Shown here piece by piece: positions 46,929 to 60,600 of a stretch of 64,000 nucleotides of DNA. The stretch is from assembly GCF_040436345.1 (NCBI RefSeq), contig NC_133223.1:8226847-8290846 (forward strand), written 5' to 3'. Numbering within the stretch: the stretch's first letter is position 1; every line of letters begins with the position of its first letter. A program made the translations under genes and the position numbers. The stretch is from Pagrus major (lineage: Eukaryota > Chordata > Actinopteri > Spariformes > Sparidae). The notes beneath the pieces were generated by a model. It was given only the letters and a program-made list of their open reading frames with translations, searched no databases and was not told the origin of the DNA.

Positions 46929-49274
46929 GGACCTGAACGTCAGCCAGGTGGACGGAGGACGTCACTCAGAGATGTTCCAGTACAGTGTCTCACAGCTCGT
47001 ACTGTTCAGGAATGAAGGGATGTATTAAGGAGGTGGACGTGTTCAGTGTTCATTTTATCTCTTAATGTTTACATTTGGACTTGAAAACAATTATTTAATC
47101 CATGAGAGTTTAATTGACTTTAATTTTGGACAATAGTGTGAGTTGATATCAAGCAGGAAACAGCAAATATATGATTATTCCATGTTCATGTGGAGCACAA
47201 CTCAGCTTTTGAAAACAGCTGTATTTCATCTTCTGTTGCTCTCAGGATGCTTTGTGAGGTCCCTCCACTGTATGGCAGAACAGAACTACATTCCCCTCAA
47301 GTACCTTTAAATTCTAAAGATGGAAAATCACTCAGTCTGCTGTTACTGATTAGCAGCATGGCAGAGAGTTTCAGTTTGGCAGAATACTTGTTATAAGACT
47401 GTCTTCATTTTTATTTTTCTGAAGCCATGTCCTTGCTGAATGCACACTGGGAGATAAGCACGAGACATGATGTAGACCAGTACAAGATGGAGTTTGTGGC
47501 ATCACATCCAAGTTGAACAAACAAGCAACAGAGAGGTAAAGAGAGTGCACAAGAGGCCCAGAGTGAGAGAAATAAACTGTATATTTAATAGGAGTCTTTA
47601 CACACATGTACTGCTGCTCTACCAGAGGAGACACCAGAGTGCTGAAGAGTTGAGCCAGAGAATAAAAACCTTTTGTCATGTTTCATTTGATTCCTCATCG
47701 GAGGAGCAGCAGCTGTTTAACAAGAAGAAAGATGCAGGAAGAATAAATTAAAAAAGGAAAGACATTCATATTGTAGGCCTGTTTATTCTCCTAAACACGT
47801 TCATGATGTCATGACGACATCAGCTGAGAGGATTTCTGGGATATTGCAAATGTTATCAGTTCCTGTCTCCTAAAAATGCTGAGTGTGATGGGGAAATAAA
47901 CAAGTGGTCAGTTTTGGTTGTACAGTCACTGGGAGAGGTGAGCTAACTCTGCAGTCTGATGTGCTGAATGTGACTGCTCAGTCGTTTTGTTGGAGACAAG
48001 TAAAGTCATCTGGAGTACTTGACGTTTGAGTGACAAGTTGTTGTTCAAGTGTTGAATATGGATGTAGTCTCCATGCAGTCGAGTTTTGTCCTGGTGATCA
48101 GAGCAAAAGGCTCAACCTGCAGTTGTGTTTTCACATCAGCAGGAGGCAGCATTGATCAGGTTGTTGACAGTGGAATAAAATGCTTCATTCATTTGTTTGC
48201 TTTAATTTAAACAGTCCTTCCAAACTACAAGTAAACATGTTTAAATATCTGAAATGTCTAAATAATATTGTATCCATCTGTGCAGATAGTAATGATTAAT
48301 TTGTCCATAAAATAAATTGAGATTTCTGCCTCCAGCCACAAACTATGGAGGAAAATGTGATTTGCATGAATTTCTCAAAATGTGGGCAAATAAAATCCAA
48401 ACTATCTGCATGGCAGGGAACAAAAGCATCATACAGTAGGGTCAAAGAGTCTGAGACCACGAGTCAAATACTTCTCAATCACACCTCAAAGCTTCGACAG
48501 AACTACTTGAGAAGACTGAGGAGTCCTGACTGTCATGGACCTTCCTCCAGTCACCTGACCTCAACCATATTCAGCATTAATGTTCACAGGAAGCTTTGCG
48601 GAACACTGTCACATCATGCTGGAGTAACATGAGACAGCAGGTTTCACACTAACTTGTGGGGTCCATGCAGCTGGAGTGCAAACTGTCATTAAAGCACAAC
48701 AGGGACAAAGCAAATACCGAGATATTCTGAAACTCTATCACATTCTAATCAAAATGCAAAATAGGAGCATCTTGACTGATGGTCCCAGGATTTTGGACCC
48801 CACTGTATGTTTTGTGTACTTTGGCTGAACCAACCCTTCAGATGTCATGTTGTACTTCAGAGTTTCATCTAGTCTTCTTTGGATTTTCAGGCCTATACAA
48901 CAGTTGCAGATTCAGTTTTTCTCTACTTTGGATTTTGTGTCCTTGTACAACTATTTTGTCAAGTCCAGGTCAATACAATGTTTACATCCAAATGGCGTCA
49001 TAACCAAAAGAGAGAAAGTGGAACAAATAAAAGTCTTCTTTAAGACTAAAACAGACAAACAGTCCTCATTTTCTTCCAGGTGATGTACTTTAAGTCAGTC
49101 TGCAGGAGCTCTGTCTAAACCATTCATCATCCCAATATTCAAACTTGTTCAGGGACAGTTTCAGAAGCTTCTCCTTCACAGGTAGGATCTCTTTGGATTG
49201 TTTTGAGTGTCAGTGGGGAAAGATGAAAACTTATAATCATGGATCAGGTGTAGAAATCCACAGCTCTGCTCCCT
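46929..49274. other. Convergent intergenic region with 3'UTRs
   Basis: This is the tail-to-tail space between eef1akmt1 (+) and il17d (-). Plus-strand AATAAA occurs at 47571-47576, among others, and could end eef1akmt1. A Tc1-derived element occupies 48434-48805. No further gene was recognised. Confidence 0.55.
48434..48805 (+). mobile_element. Deleted Tc1-like element with TA target duplication
   Basis: The left end CAGTAGGGTCAAAGAGTCTG and the right end TTTTGGACCCCACTG are inverted relatives (CAGTRGGGTCMAARR) bounded by TA at 48432-48433 and 48806-48807. This is the arrangement of Tc1-like transposons. The interior keeps a scrap of transposase C-terminus (QNYLRRLRS, and CACCTGACCTCAACCATATT, which corresponds to the SPDLNPI motif). 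At 372 bp it is far shorter than a 1.3-1.6-kb autonomous copy. Confidence 0.8.
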
Positions 49275-49593
49275 TCACACTTTGTTTCCCGCAGAGAGCT
49301 GTCCAGCCTTGGCCTCTGCTCTCTCCAGGCTCTGGTTGCTGGTCCTGCCGTCCCGCTGCTTCTCCAGCAGCGGCACACAGGTGCACCCCACCGCGATGGA
49401 GACGTAGATCTCTGTGTATGAGTGTCGGCCGCCGAGGCAGGAGCCGGTTCTCCTCAGGATGACAGACGGAGCGTAGACCGGAGTGCTGCGGTACAGCTCG
49501 CTCTCCTCACCGTGCGGGCCGACCAGACAGCCCTTACACAGGCAGTACGCCTCCGGGATGTGGCGGGGATACCTGGTGGGGTCGTAGGAGATC
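49275..49593 (-). CDS. il17d: il17d coding exon 2
   Basis: Acceptor TTTTGCCAG; carries all the cystine-knot cysteines and ends QLSAGNKV, TGA. Two coding exons is also the usual IL17D structure. Confidence 0.96.
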
Positions 49594-50017
49594 CTGGCAA
49601 AAGGAATTTAACAGATTCATTTTTCTTTTGCATAACCAGGTCAGAATACAAATTAGATAAAACCAAAACTAAAATCTTGCCCCTTGTATGATGCACCTGC
49701 TCTCACCTGTAGGCCCAGGGCGACATGCTGAGCAGGTTGACCGGGAGGCGGGTCTTCCTGTCGGTCGGGGACCGTGCGCTGGCCGGGCAGGTCAGGTTGA
49801 GTTTGTCCTGCGGCTCCAGCTGCAGGGCGTGATGGAAAGCGCTCATCACTCCCACCGAGAGACGCCCGAACATCTGCTCCAGGATCTCCTCCGGCAGGTC
49901 CAGGCAAGCCCGGGTCCTGCTGGCCTTCTTTCGTACCCGAGCTGCCCCGGCCGGCCAGCCCAGCAGCAGCAGCACGGCCAGGTGCAGCAGCAGCAGGACG
50001 CGGATCCGCTGAGGCAT
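49275..50017 (-). CDS. il17d: Interleukin-17D, complete
   Basis: Two coding exons, 49707-50017 and 49275-49593 (minus), give 630 bp and 209 aa (human about 202). Residues 1-25 (MPQRIRVLLLLHLAVLLLLG...) are a signal peptide. The match to IL-17D is clear: LPEEILEQMFGRLSVGVMSA, then FHHALQL, LSMSPWAYR|ISYDPTRYPR, EAYCLCKGCL, SVILRRTGSC, SYTEIYVSIAVGCTCVP. Cysteines 121/123/126, 156 and 174/176 make the IL-17 cystine-knot pattern. N-glycosylation sequons lie at N74 (NLT) and N190 (NQS). The secreted cytokine belongs to the IL-17 family. The start is the ATG at 50015-50017; a longer frame upstream has only TTG. Confidence 0.97.
49707..50017 (-). CDS. il17d: il17d coding exon 1
   Basis: Signal peptide and N-terminal region to ...LSMSPWAY plus a split arginine codon; donor GTGAGA. 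It is very GC-rich, so long open frames appear on the other strand and in other frames. Confidence 0.96.
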
Positions 50018-50100
50018 CACTGAGCGGTGTCGTGACAAAATGTGCCTCCACCGAAGAGGTCGCCCTGCGCTGCTATCGCCCTTCTTAAAAGTTGACGAGT
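50018..50100 (-). promoter_or_regulatory. il17d: il17d 5' leader with TATA-like box
   Basis: On the minus strand CTTTTAAGAAG (about 50082-50092) lies some 70 bases before the ATG, followed by GGGCGATAGCAGCGC. A short leader starting near 50055 would fit. This is motif evidence only. Confidence 0.35.
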
Positions 50101-51830
50101 AGATTATCAGGACACAAGAGACCTTCGTTCATGAGACAACTTCCCCCTTTAACAGGTCACTTTCCTCTGTTATAACCCGGTGAAATGTTGGAGGTGTTGG
50201 AGAGGCAGCGGCAGGCAAACAGTCCTCAGTCCTGGCTGGGTGACTGAGGCGGAGGCGCGCCGCCAGGGAAACTGCGGAAACATCTTGGCACAACGCGTCC
50301 ACAGAGTCTCCAGGAGTAATAATTACCTCAGCATTAGAAATTATTACCGAGCTGGGAGTGAAACACCTGCTGCTCTCTGTTTAAGACGAAGAAAAGGCCA
50401 CCGTGACTGTTTTCCTGTTGCTTTTCTCCACCGAAGTGTGCGTAAAATCCGACAGGAGCGTTTTTACGCGCAGGAACAGTCTGATCCACGTGCAGAGCGG
50501 GTCTAAATCAGTCTGAAGGTACTGACAGATAAAGTCCCGTCATAAACCTTCAGCCCCGGTGATGAAGGAGGTTCATGAGAGCAGCTCCCGGCGGCAGACT
50601 GTTGGCTGTGCTGCTGCAGCCTGGCTTCACACCAGAGTCTGCTGCACTTAGAGATAAACTGGATCCAACTTCTTCTGTCTGCTCTGGATTAACTAAGAAA
50701 CCGTGACGTCAGGTCAAAAGACCACAAATTTCCCTGTCACGTGATGTTCACTTAGAATTTTGTCATTAAGATTTATGGGAGGCAACGAATTTCAATCACA
50801 TAATGCATATGAAAAGCCACTCAATGCTTACTTCAGTTTACCCTCCACTAAATCTTCGGTTTCATCTGCTGCCTCGCCAGGGACAACATCACATCAGTAA
50901 CTCAGACTGTCAGTGTGTTTTCTGTACTGGAGAAACTCACACAGCACATGGTTTGTGCTCAGAATGACACTGCTCACGTCTTTTTCTTCAATAGATAAAA
51001 TATTTTCTCTTTTAATGAATAAAAAAAGAAATGAACAAACAAGAACAAAATAAATACAACACTACAAATAAACATACAAAATGCAGAGAGTAACAGAACA
51101 GGACCCAGACTGGATGGATTACAGAAGTTTTGTCATGTTGATGGATTTTCCAGATGAGAAAAGTATCAGAACAGTGAAACGTTTTTATTGTTTTGGCTCT
51201 GTGTCCCAACACTGAATCTAAAATGAAGAGCTGACAGCGAGGTTGAAATGCAGACTTTCAGTTTTAAAGATGTTTCAGGGCGTTTACACCCATATCGGTT
51301 GAACAGTGAAGAACTCGTAGTCCATTCAGCCTCGGGAGGAACAGTATGTCCAGAAAGTATTTCTGTAACGTCTACACACTTATCACACATCAGCACTTTG
51401 ACCTCATTGTGATTCATTTTTAATCCACAGAGCAGGAGTACAGAACCAGAACAGATCTGTCCAAATAGTTTCACGCTGCAAGTTTTTTACATTCATTACA
51501 TCCATGTATACACTGTAGGTATTCCTCTATAAAAATGAATTTGTATAAATAATTTCCTTTATGAAATCAGTGTAGGCCAAAGTGACTCAGATGTAAGGCA
51601 AAGATGATCAATCTGACAGAGGTTAAGACATCTCACTCCTACACTACAAACTGAACCCTCAGTGATGTCCATTAAAAATCATCTTTATCCTGTAACATTT
51701 GTTTTGTGCTGAGGAGCAACAAGACTTTAAATGTTTTGGTTTTGTGGTGAAACTTTGTGCTCTTGCCTTTGAAAGGTTACAAAAGAACAGAATGTTCCAA
51801 CAACTCAGTGAAGGCCGAGGGTTGAAGCTG
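50101..51830 (-). other. il17d upstream region / ift88 3'UTR
   Basis: About 50101-50760 is GC-richer (GGAGGCGCGCCGCC at 50250) and likely il17d regulatory sequence. About 51180-51830 is probably ift88 3'UTR, with a minus-strand AATAAA at 51184-51189. No exon was recognised. Confidence 0.5.
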
Positions 51831-51952
51831 TTACTCCGGCAGCAGGTCGTCTCCCAGCTCTTCATCTGCAAAATCGTCATCCTCCACGCGCTTCTTGGCT
51901 CCCGTCTTTGGTCTCTCCATCTGAGGCCCCAGCGGGTCCACATATGACGCGT
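51831..51952 (-). CDS. ift88: ift88 last coding exon
   Basis: Acceptor TAATTTGCAG; reads (D)ASYVDPLGPQMERPKTGA to DDDFADEELGDDLLPE and TAA at 51833-51831. The acidic C-terminus is the hallmark of IFT88. Confidence 0.96.
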
Positions 51953-53502
51953 CTGCAAATTAGATGATGATTTTATTGATCATAGAAGTTAAAGAGCATT
52001 TCTATGAATGCTCTTAAAAATCTACACACGCGTCGTAAATCAGCAATTAAGAGCGAATGAACACCATGCTGTTAAGGGCTTCTTAATGTCTGCTGTCTGA
52101 GGTGCTGAAGATGATGCTGCAAGAGTAACTTGGCACATTTAACTGCCTGTAAGCCCGTCTTCATATCGAAAATATATACATCACAAAGCGTAAGTGTTCT
52201 ACAGAAATGTTTTGTGCTTGGAATTCAGACATCGCTGTAAAAACTGGGACGACGTGCAGTAAACAGTCTTCATCCTTCAGCTGGCTGCCTTTTATAAATC
52301 ATCAGGCTTTTGGGAACAGAAGCCCTGATCTGTCTGAAGAATTTCAGTTATCCAGTCAGAAATGTATCTTTAAGTATCAAAGAAGACCGTTTACACTTTT
52401 CCATTTTTTTCCCTTTCCTTGTGTGTTTTATATAGTTTCTTATGCCTGTAAATGATCTTAAAATTTAAAAACGTCAAAGTCCACACCAACAGAAGCTCCT
52501 CTCTACCACAGAAAACACTGCTCCTGAAACGCCTCGTCAGTAGTCCCACCTTTAATTCTGTGACTTTTTGACATCGCACTGCATCACCATGTCACATATT
52601 TGCATAATTAGTCTGTTAAGAATTGTAAGAACTGTTTGACTTTTTATGGCCGATCACAAACTGAAAAAAAGTCTCTTGGTCACCTTGTGGGAAATATTGT
52701 TGTCAGCAACTTTTAGTTTTAGTGGCTTGAAATGGCAGCAAGAGATGAAAACTCAGCTTTAAAACTGTACTGATTATAATATGTAAATACACTATATAAG
52801 ATTGGTGGTTAAGGTGACAGTGAAACTCAAGAAAAAAAGGGATCCAAGATAAAAGAGAATCAATGTAACTGCTTTCAGAGGAGAAGAGCAAGAGTGAGAC
52901 AGTAAAAAACTATGTTTCCTCACCTATTTCTTTGGGGCTGCTGGCCTCATAAGGCTCATTGGAACCAGGAAGTGACCTCATCTTGGCGCTCAGTCGCTCT
53001 CCTTTAGTGCTGTTGCTGCTGTGGCTGCTATCTGCACAGAAAACACAAACACGCACTCACATTAGCAAATGTACTGAATTATGAACCTTTAAAAGCATCA
53101 GCCATAAACCTGCAAGGCTCTTGCACATTTTGAATTTTAAAATTAACGTTATTAACTTGTATTTTTACACACTGTAAGCTGAAAACTAAGCCATGTAATT
53201 ATCCAGCTCCACAAAATGAAATCACAGTTCATCAAATAACATGTGACCAACACTACTTGCCATACTTTCTAAGCTTTTGTGGTTCTCCGTCTACGTTCAT
53301 ATCACTGCTGTTGTATGACAGTGTCAGATGTGGTGTGAGAAGCTTCACGACTCTTGACATCCTTAACAATTTCAAACCCAACTGGACCAGACCAGTCACA
53401 GCTTCACAGAGGTCAAACTGAAGACAAGTTCGTGTTCTCACCTTCTGAAAAGTCAACATGGTGAAGATGTGAGATATTTATCTCACAGACAGTTAGTTAT
53501 GA

Positions 53503-53545
<43 letters not shown>

Positions 53546-54630
53546 CGCACAGTGGTTAAACATTTTTCTCCAAAACATCTAAATATATTAAAGTTGATAT
53601 TGGTACAATCATTTTTCTAAACAAGACAGTGTTGCCAGCGTTCAGGTTTATATTTTTCTATTTTGAGTGGTCACGTTTACTTTCATACAACCAACACTTG
53701 AGAAGAGAACATAAATATTTCAACCATTCATCCTTTATTTTACTGTCTCTGCTCGCTCGTTGACTAGCTCCCCAAACTGTAACATGGTGACTTAGGTTTG
53801 CCGGAGGTGTGTCCTGAGCTGTTTGCTTATTGTAGCTGGTAGTTTAATGCAGTGGCTTTCAGGCTTTCTGTGCCTGGGGTAAACCAAAGGGCAAGCCAAA
53901 TCTCTGTACATGTTAATTTGTATCTACTAATGTGACAAACAGCTATATTACGCATGATACATCTATTAACAAAATGATTCAACAATTTACTTGAAACTTT
54001 GTAAAATTACATAAAAGCAGCAACACACTGATTTAAACCAGACAGGTCACTGAATTAAAATGAGGTAAACTGCTCCACACAATAAAGAGATCCATTTTCC
54101 CTTGTTATCCTCCTTAACACTGACTGTCAATCAGGGTGTTTGACGTGTCACACGCTAATAATTCCCGTCACCCAACAACTGATGCACGGTGAAATACTGA
54201 GGTTCCCTGGAAGGTTTTTAAAAGATTTTTTTAAGGTGCCAGAGGTATTTGCCTCTGTATTAGAAAATAATACATACAAAGTATTGATATAGTAAAATAA
54301 AAACCTTGTCATTACTTGTGTGGTTGTATCTTGCAATGATAACATATGGTTGTAACAATAATTTGGGAACCACAGGGTTTAAGTAACAAGTAATATGTTT
54401 CAGCTCAGCCTCACACCAATCTATCTGAATTTCTAGTTATTGTGTGTTTTTCGCCAAAACATAATTACTTCTTTTTTTTTTTTAAATGGCCGAGTTACTT
54501 AACCACAACCAAAAATGTGACAGTATTGCACGCTATGAGAGTGTCTGTAAGCTCAGCTCAGGTCCTCATCATCTTAGACACAGAGCTGCTACTCTTCACT
54601 CTTCAACATGTAATGAAGAACGTGTGTGTG

Positions 54631-54663
<33 letters not shown>

Positions 54664-57600
54664 TCCAGGCTCAGATGACAGGCTGACAGAGCGATCTCCT
54701 GCACTGAAGGACAGACATGATTACAGACAGCAGCAGCCCACATCTGGCTGCCAGGTAGCCTTGGAAACTGACGAGCACAGAGACAGAAAGCTGGAAAACA
54801 GGAAGGAGGAGGAGGCCCGAAATTCTACCTTCCTTCAGTCCCAAACATCTCACACGAGGCCTCACATACTGCTGGCAAACTGAAACCTCTGCCTTTTCTC
54901 ATTTTTTTCCTTCTTTTCGTGGTTTCTTTTATAAAACACAAGTGGGAGACATGGAAAAGAGCGATAACATGACAGGTTGGACGCCAGACTTCAAATCAAT
55001 TGTGCCTAACAGTTTCCACAAATAAAGTTTCAAAGCTGTTTTTTCTCAGCAGCACAGAAGCACTAATGTTCCTGTGAAGGTTGACAACAACATTGATGAG
55101 TCAACTTTAAGGCTCTTGCAACTCACTTTCCAGCCCAAACTTGTTCGGAAAAACACTAAAAGATCTTAAAGGGTCAAACGTAAGGACAACAAATATCAAC
55201 ATTGCAACTCTAGACTAAATTTGTTGGACAGAGAGAATGAGAACACAAAAATTAAGAGAAAAAGAGAGAGTTAATAGTTAAGAGAAAGAGAAAGAGAGAA
55301 ATAAGAAAAACAAATATGACGAACATTTAGGCACATGCCAGATCCTGCACCTCTGTCTTGCTCTGTGACAGTGGTTTTACCAGTTTCACATCAAAGAATA
55401 CTGCAGGTTTGAATGCATGAGAAAACAAACAGCACTGACACACACAAAGACACACTCAACTTTCAGTGCTGCAAATGTGCAGACTTTACAGAAAAGAGGG
55501 AAAACTCTCAGGTGCTCTTGAGCTTTTCTCAAATATCTGACAGAGGTTTGGGTGATCACTCCTCCTCCTTCTCCTTCTCAGTGCGAACACTGACCGCAGT
55601 CCAACATCACAGCTGCCTGTCAGCCAGGATTTCTGGAGCAGTTTCAGGTGTTTTGATGGAAACACTATACTTAGGTTTCTCAACTTGAGTGTTTACCTAC
55701 GGAAAACTGTTCTAAGTGCTTACTTCTGCTCTGCCAGTGCACAATGCTCAAAACTTCACTCAGATTGCATTCAGTAGTAAAAAATATTTGTATTCATTTC
55801 AAGTATGATTGTGCAAAAGCAGTATTTAAAAAAAAAACATAATATAAAAAGGTTAAGACTCTGGTATAAAGCCAGTGAAACTGTGCGTTTTTCCATTTTT
55901 CTATTGAAATGTGTCTCATTAGATGAAGGACAGAATGCGCTACATAAATAGATTTGTTTGTTTGTGTAAAGGGAAAGTCCACCTAAATACTGCTGTGGTG
56001 AAAAGCCAGATATGTAGATTCTTTACACATCAACATTTTCAGCATCTCTCATGGAAAGAGAAAGACGCTTCGCACACTGCAGGGCTCGACAGCTTCCCTT
56101 TTCACATTATCTAATCCAGCTAATCAAAGCTGGATCAGTTGAACAATGACTTCTTGACTAACACAGCACATTAATATGCATTATCACTGTAAAAATAAAT
56201 AGCCATGAGATTATTGCAGTTGGTTTATGTGATTGATTAACAGATTGAATGAGTACAGCTAATAACATGGTACCCAAATCTAAATGTTCAATGTTGTCAA
56301 TTCTTGTGGAAACTATTATTACAACTCAAGATCCCAGTGTTACTACAGTAACACAAAGAATGAAGAGGAGAGCAAGTTGTGAAGTAAAAAGAAAATACTG
56401 ATTCTCATTCTTGAGATGTTGGTTAAGCTGCCAAGTGTTCACAAATGTTTGAAACCCACTCTGGATGTCAACAAATGGGAAATGACTGTAAAGAAACAAG
56501 AAAGTTCTACTTCTTCAAAAGGTTGTGTTGTCCAAGTGTTCTGAAGTTAAACCCTTCAAACCTTCAGCTTTCACTTAATTCATTTTGAGTGAGAATCTTA
56601 CATACCTCTCCCTGAGTCCAACAGTGGACTAAGTTGTTTTGACTCAGGTTGAGATTCTGGACAGCAAAGAGGAAGCAGCGTGAGAGTACAGATAGAGAGA
56701 GCCAGAGAAACAGAGCAGCAGAAAAAAAAAAAAAAAAAAAAAAGAGAGAAGAAAAGATTACAGAGTCAGACTGAAAAGAATTCCACACAAATAGAGAACA
56801 ATATAAATAGCACAGAGAGAAGCGGTGACAGTAGCATGTGTGCATATGTGAGAACTAATCTGCTAGCATTTTATAACTCTCTCACCTGCTTTAACATCCA
56901 TCTCTGATGTGCCGTGAGAAAAAGGGTTTGGGGTTTAGATAAACAACTTAAAGCTTCACAACCAATATTCAACAATGTAGAAGAACAAACATGTTAGATG
57001 ATGTTGTAAAAAGCTTGACAGGTAAGTTTGCTCTGGCAGTACAAAACACAATGAAACAGTAAAAGCACACAAGTTTGAGGTTTTCTAAACTGATCTGTCA
57101 GGACACCGGGGAGTAATCAAAGTGCTGGCCGAGTGGAGCAGCAGGCACATTAACAGGTGCCTGATGTATGTATCTAACTACACTACAGGACATTAAACTG
57201 CACAAGCGAGGAGAGCTGGGTCTCATTACAGTTTCTGGCAACTCTAGTTTGTCTGGATTGCATTTAAAATCTGCTGATGAGCCAGCTTTCCAGTGTTGGA
57301 GCCAGTCTAGTATGTGTCTGTATTTGTTGTGGATCTGTAGTGAAGGGAAGCCTAGACTGTGGAAGTGTGTCTTCTCCAGTTTCTGCTGTTACTTTTAGTA
57401 AAACAGTCTTATCCTACAAAGATGTGAGGCTACGTTAGCAGTCCACATAAACCACTTTGTATCCCTAAATGTTAGGATGCAGAAATTCATTTAACCAAGG
57501 AGGACTGTTAATCTGTCCTGGAGAGGTGTTCAACCGGTTGGTGACCTATCTAGGATTAGATGGATAGTTACATCTACAGTTCCTTTTAAGGACAGAACAT

Positions 57601-60600
57601 GACTCTGGTCAGGACTCAGTGTGGTGTATCGAGGTATACCCATGATGCTGGCCTTCTTAGGAGAACTGAGGACAGGTGTGGAGATGCCTGCTGCCCAGCA
57701 GCATGTGTGAGCAACAGGTAGAGGAGAGAAGGAAGTGATGACATGATGACAATGAGCTGAACAGTACTGATGAGCCTTTAAACTTTGATTCTAATTAAAA
57801 CCACCGGACATAAATACAGTAAATGACCTGAGCATGTTTATACATCTCCTGTACTGATATCAAAACAATACTTTAATAAAACCTCACTGTGAGGAGTAGA
57901 AACACTTACATTTTAAAAGAAAAATGAAAAAAATAAATAACAAATTAAATAAATAAACTCTCTTTGCTTTCATGACTGAATAAACTGAATAAACAAACTG
58001 ACCTTAAAGGACAACACAATTCATACTGTTTTACTTTGTTTATATGTGGCGGACCCTGCCACCTTTCTAGCTTCAAACAGTGTTCTGGGACCTTATTTTC
58101 CTCTGAGAACAGCTTGTTTATTCACTTATGGATTTTCATATTATTACCTCATTAATATTGTAAATATTAAAATTTAGTTTGAATTTCTTTCTCTAAACTT
58201 CATAGTGCCCTTTTGAGACAAAAGCAAAACTATGCAAAGATAAAAAGTTAACACAAGCAGTAGTGCAAGAACTTTACTTATAGTGCCTTAAAAAGAAACA
58301 GAATCACTCAGTTCTAGCTTTTTGTGTTGAAGTTTTCAAAACTTCAAAACGTGCTATGAACACATTTAAAACTAAGAGTATTGAGGTCTGGAACACAGCC
58401 CTACTCGTGCTAACAATGTATGCACTCAGGCTGGTGTTAGGGACTCTGTATATACGGTAGGTGTTACAAAATGTAGAGTAAAGTTTCACCTTCCAAATAT
58501 TTTCAGACCTACATGACTACAATGACTCACCAGCGCTCCCGGCGCTGCCCTCTCTGCCTTCTCGGCGACCTCTGGCACTGCCGTCACGCCCCGACTTCAC
58601 CCTCTGCAGGAAGAGAGAAGGAGGGGGGAGGGACGAGGATATTAAAATTAAATTACAGACAAAATCGAAATTTCAAAGAATTTCTGTAATTTAATAACAG
58701 CATGCACTCTAAATAAATGAGCAGGCACATTTCATGCTGAATTTTCGTAATCTGGTCATTCTTTCCAACACTGAGCCTGTGCACTTCTCACCTCTCTCTT
58801 TATTCGTCTCTCCCTCTGTGTCACATGCGTTATGCCAGTTTTATTGGCAAGAAAAATATTTCTTATAACGTCTAACAAAAAGCTTACCAGAAACATTTAA
58901 AGAAAATTCTACTGGAATTTGATGGTGTATAAATGTCACATTTAAAGAAGTCTGACATAAACTCAGGGAGTACATGGCAGAAGCACGACCACAATGAGCA
59001 GTTAGCAACATGATGGATAAAAATAATAAAACATGGATATGGGTATTTCCATGGTGAAGTAAGACATTTAACATAAACACAACATAAGCTAGAGAAGTAA
59101 TTTAATCTTCTTCACATTATTTTTGGTTCTAATCATTCTCTTATTCACTGCATACACTCAGCAGTTATATCAGTAAGATCAGTTGTCTTCTGCTGTCATT
59201 CAGTTTGGAGAATATGAGAATAATGAGTCAACCCTCTGGCTCTGTCTGGGTCTCCTCTGCTCCAACAGCATCTCTGGGCTCATTTAAAAGCAGCTGCTTG
59301 TCATTTGATAAAATCATCTTCCTCATCTGTTCCTGGCTCTGATGAATATCGCCACAGGACCAAGGCACACTGCTCTGTTACTTTGAATCTCCCCCTCTTC
59401 AAAACTTGACTGACCCCAAAAACACTGACAGTTTCTTGGATCACAGGCCTGTCATATATTTTGAGTTGGGAACGTAAGTTTTAGAGTCACCATCAATAGC
59501 AGATATTGCATCCTTTAACATAAGAATGTAAAGGTGAATTAATTTAAAGCAGCTACAAAGAACCTTGATTCTTTGATTCTGGCGGCCCCTGTGGACAAAA
59601 GAAACGGGTGAAGAGAGAAGCAACATATTCTTAACACTATTTTTATTTTTTAAACACAGCTGTTTGCAGGATGCATGGCAATTTGTGGCTGTGTAAGACT
59701 AAGGGCGCACTCACACTTGGCCCAGTTGCTCTGTACTGTGCTGAAGCACAATTGTCCCTCCTCCCAAGTCCCCTGATGGTCTGCACTCCCATTGCTCCGG
59801 CCGCAAGAACAACACAGAGAACATGACTGTAACTTTACTGACTTTGTGCCTTATTTTGTGTCATTTTGGTCATAGACAGCCCTCTCACATTCCTGGATTT
59901 CTTGATTATACAAGGTGGCGTAATACATGATTATACTTCATGTCCACATGCTTGTGCTCGTGCATGTGCAACCGAACCGTGCCGAAGCACACCTCTTCCA
60001 ACTGTGCCAGGACCAAGAAAGTAAGAAATTACGGTACAGAGTGCTCACACTAGTCAAACAAACTGGACTTTTTGGGTCAAACATGTTTGGGCACGGTACA
60101 GTACCTAGTATGAGTGCGCCCTGAGTGCCATTTATACACCTGGGTTACATGAAATCCTGTAGCTAACAGTCTCGGTATAGTAATTCTGTTGAATTTAAGC
60201 ACAAGTTGTCAACAATCCCGACGTCCCTTTACAGTGATAGTTACAATAAAAAAATTATTTTATAAGCTAGTTGACCTGCTGCTGTACCACCAGACTACAG
60301 AGCAGCTTCTTTCCTCAGACTGCAAGACTCCTCAGTTCATCATCAGCACGCCACCATAAAAAAAAAAAAACTAATCATTTTATGAGCTAGTCTCCTATTT
60401 AGGAAATCCAGGTATTAAGAATAACTATGAAGAAATAGCCATTTTTGTTGCTGATGGTATCTTTTGCATGTGTAGGTAACACAGTGGCAAATTTGTAAAT
60501 CACTAATAAGACAACAGACATGACAGAATGATCTGTGATCTTGAAATAACCATTTAAAGGGTAACTCTTGGGTATGACTACTAGATATGTGAAAAAAGAT

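Larger units (their letters stand above)
53032..58530 (-). other. ift88 5.5-kb intron
   Basis: Holds GT microsatellites (53504-53548, 54620-54663), a purine-rich AGAGAAAG patch at 55230-55310, a 23-bp poly(A) run at 56720-56742, and the inverted partner of the 6267 repeat at 57969-58106. No exon was recognised. Confidence 0.6.

Noticed and set aside
50018..50038. Extension of il17d by seven codons to a start at 50038.
   Set aside because: That codon is TTG; the ATG at 50015-50017 directly begins a proper signal peptide.
49688..50051. Long open frames antisense to, and in another frame of, il17d exon 1 (110-130 residues).
   Set aside because: They are produced by the GC-rich codon bias of the real exon; the IL-17D frame has a signal peptide, splice sites and family motifs.
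59927..60124. A 65-codon frame ending SNMFGHGTVPSMSAP.
   Set aside because: It lies wholly inside the MITE at 59701-60121 and reads through its terminal inverted repeat.
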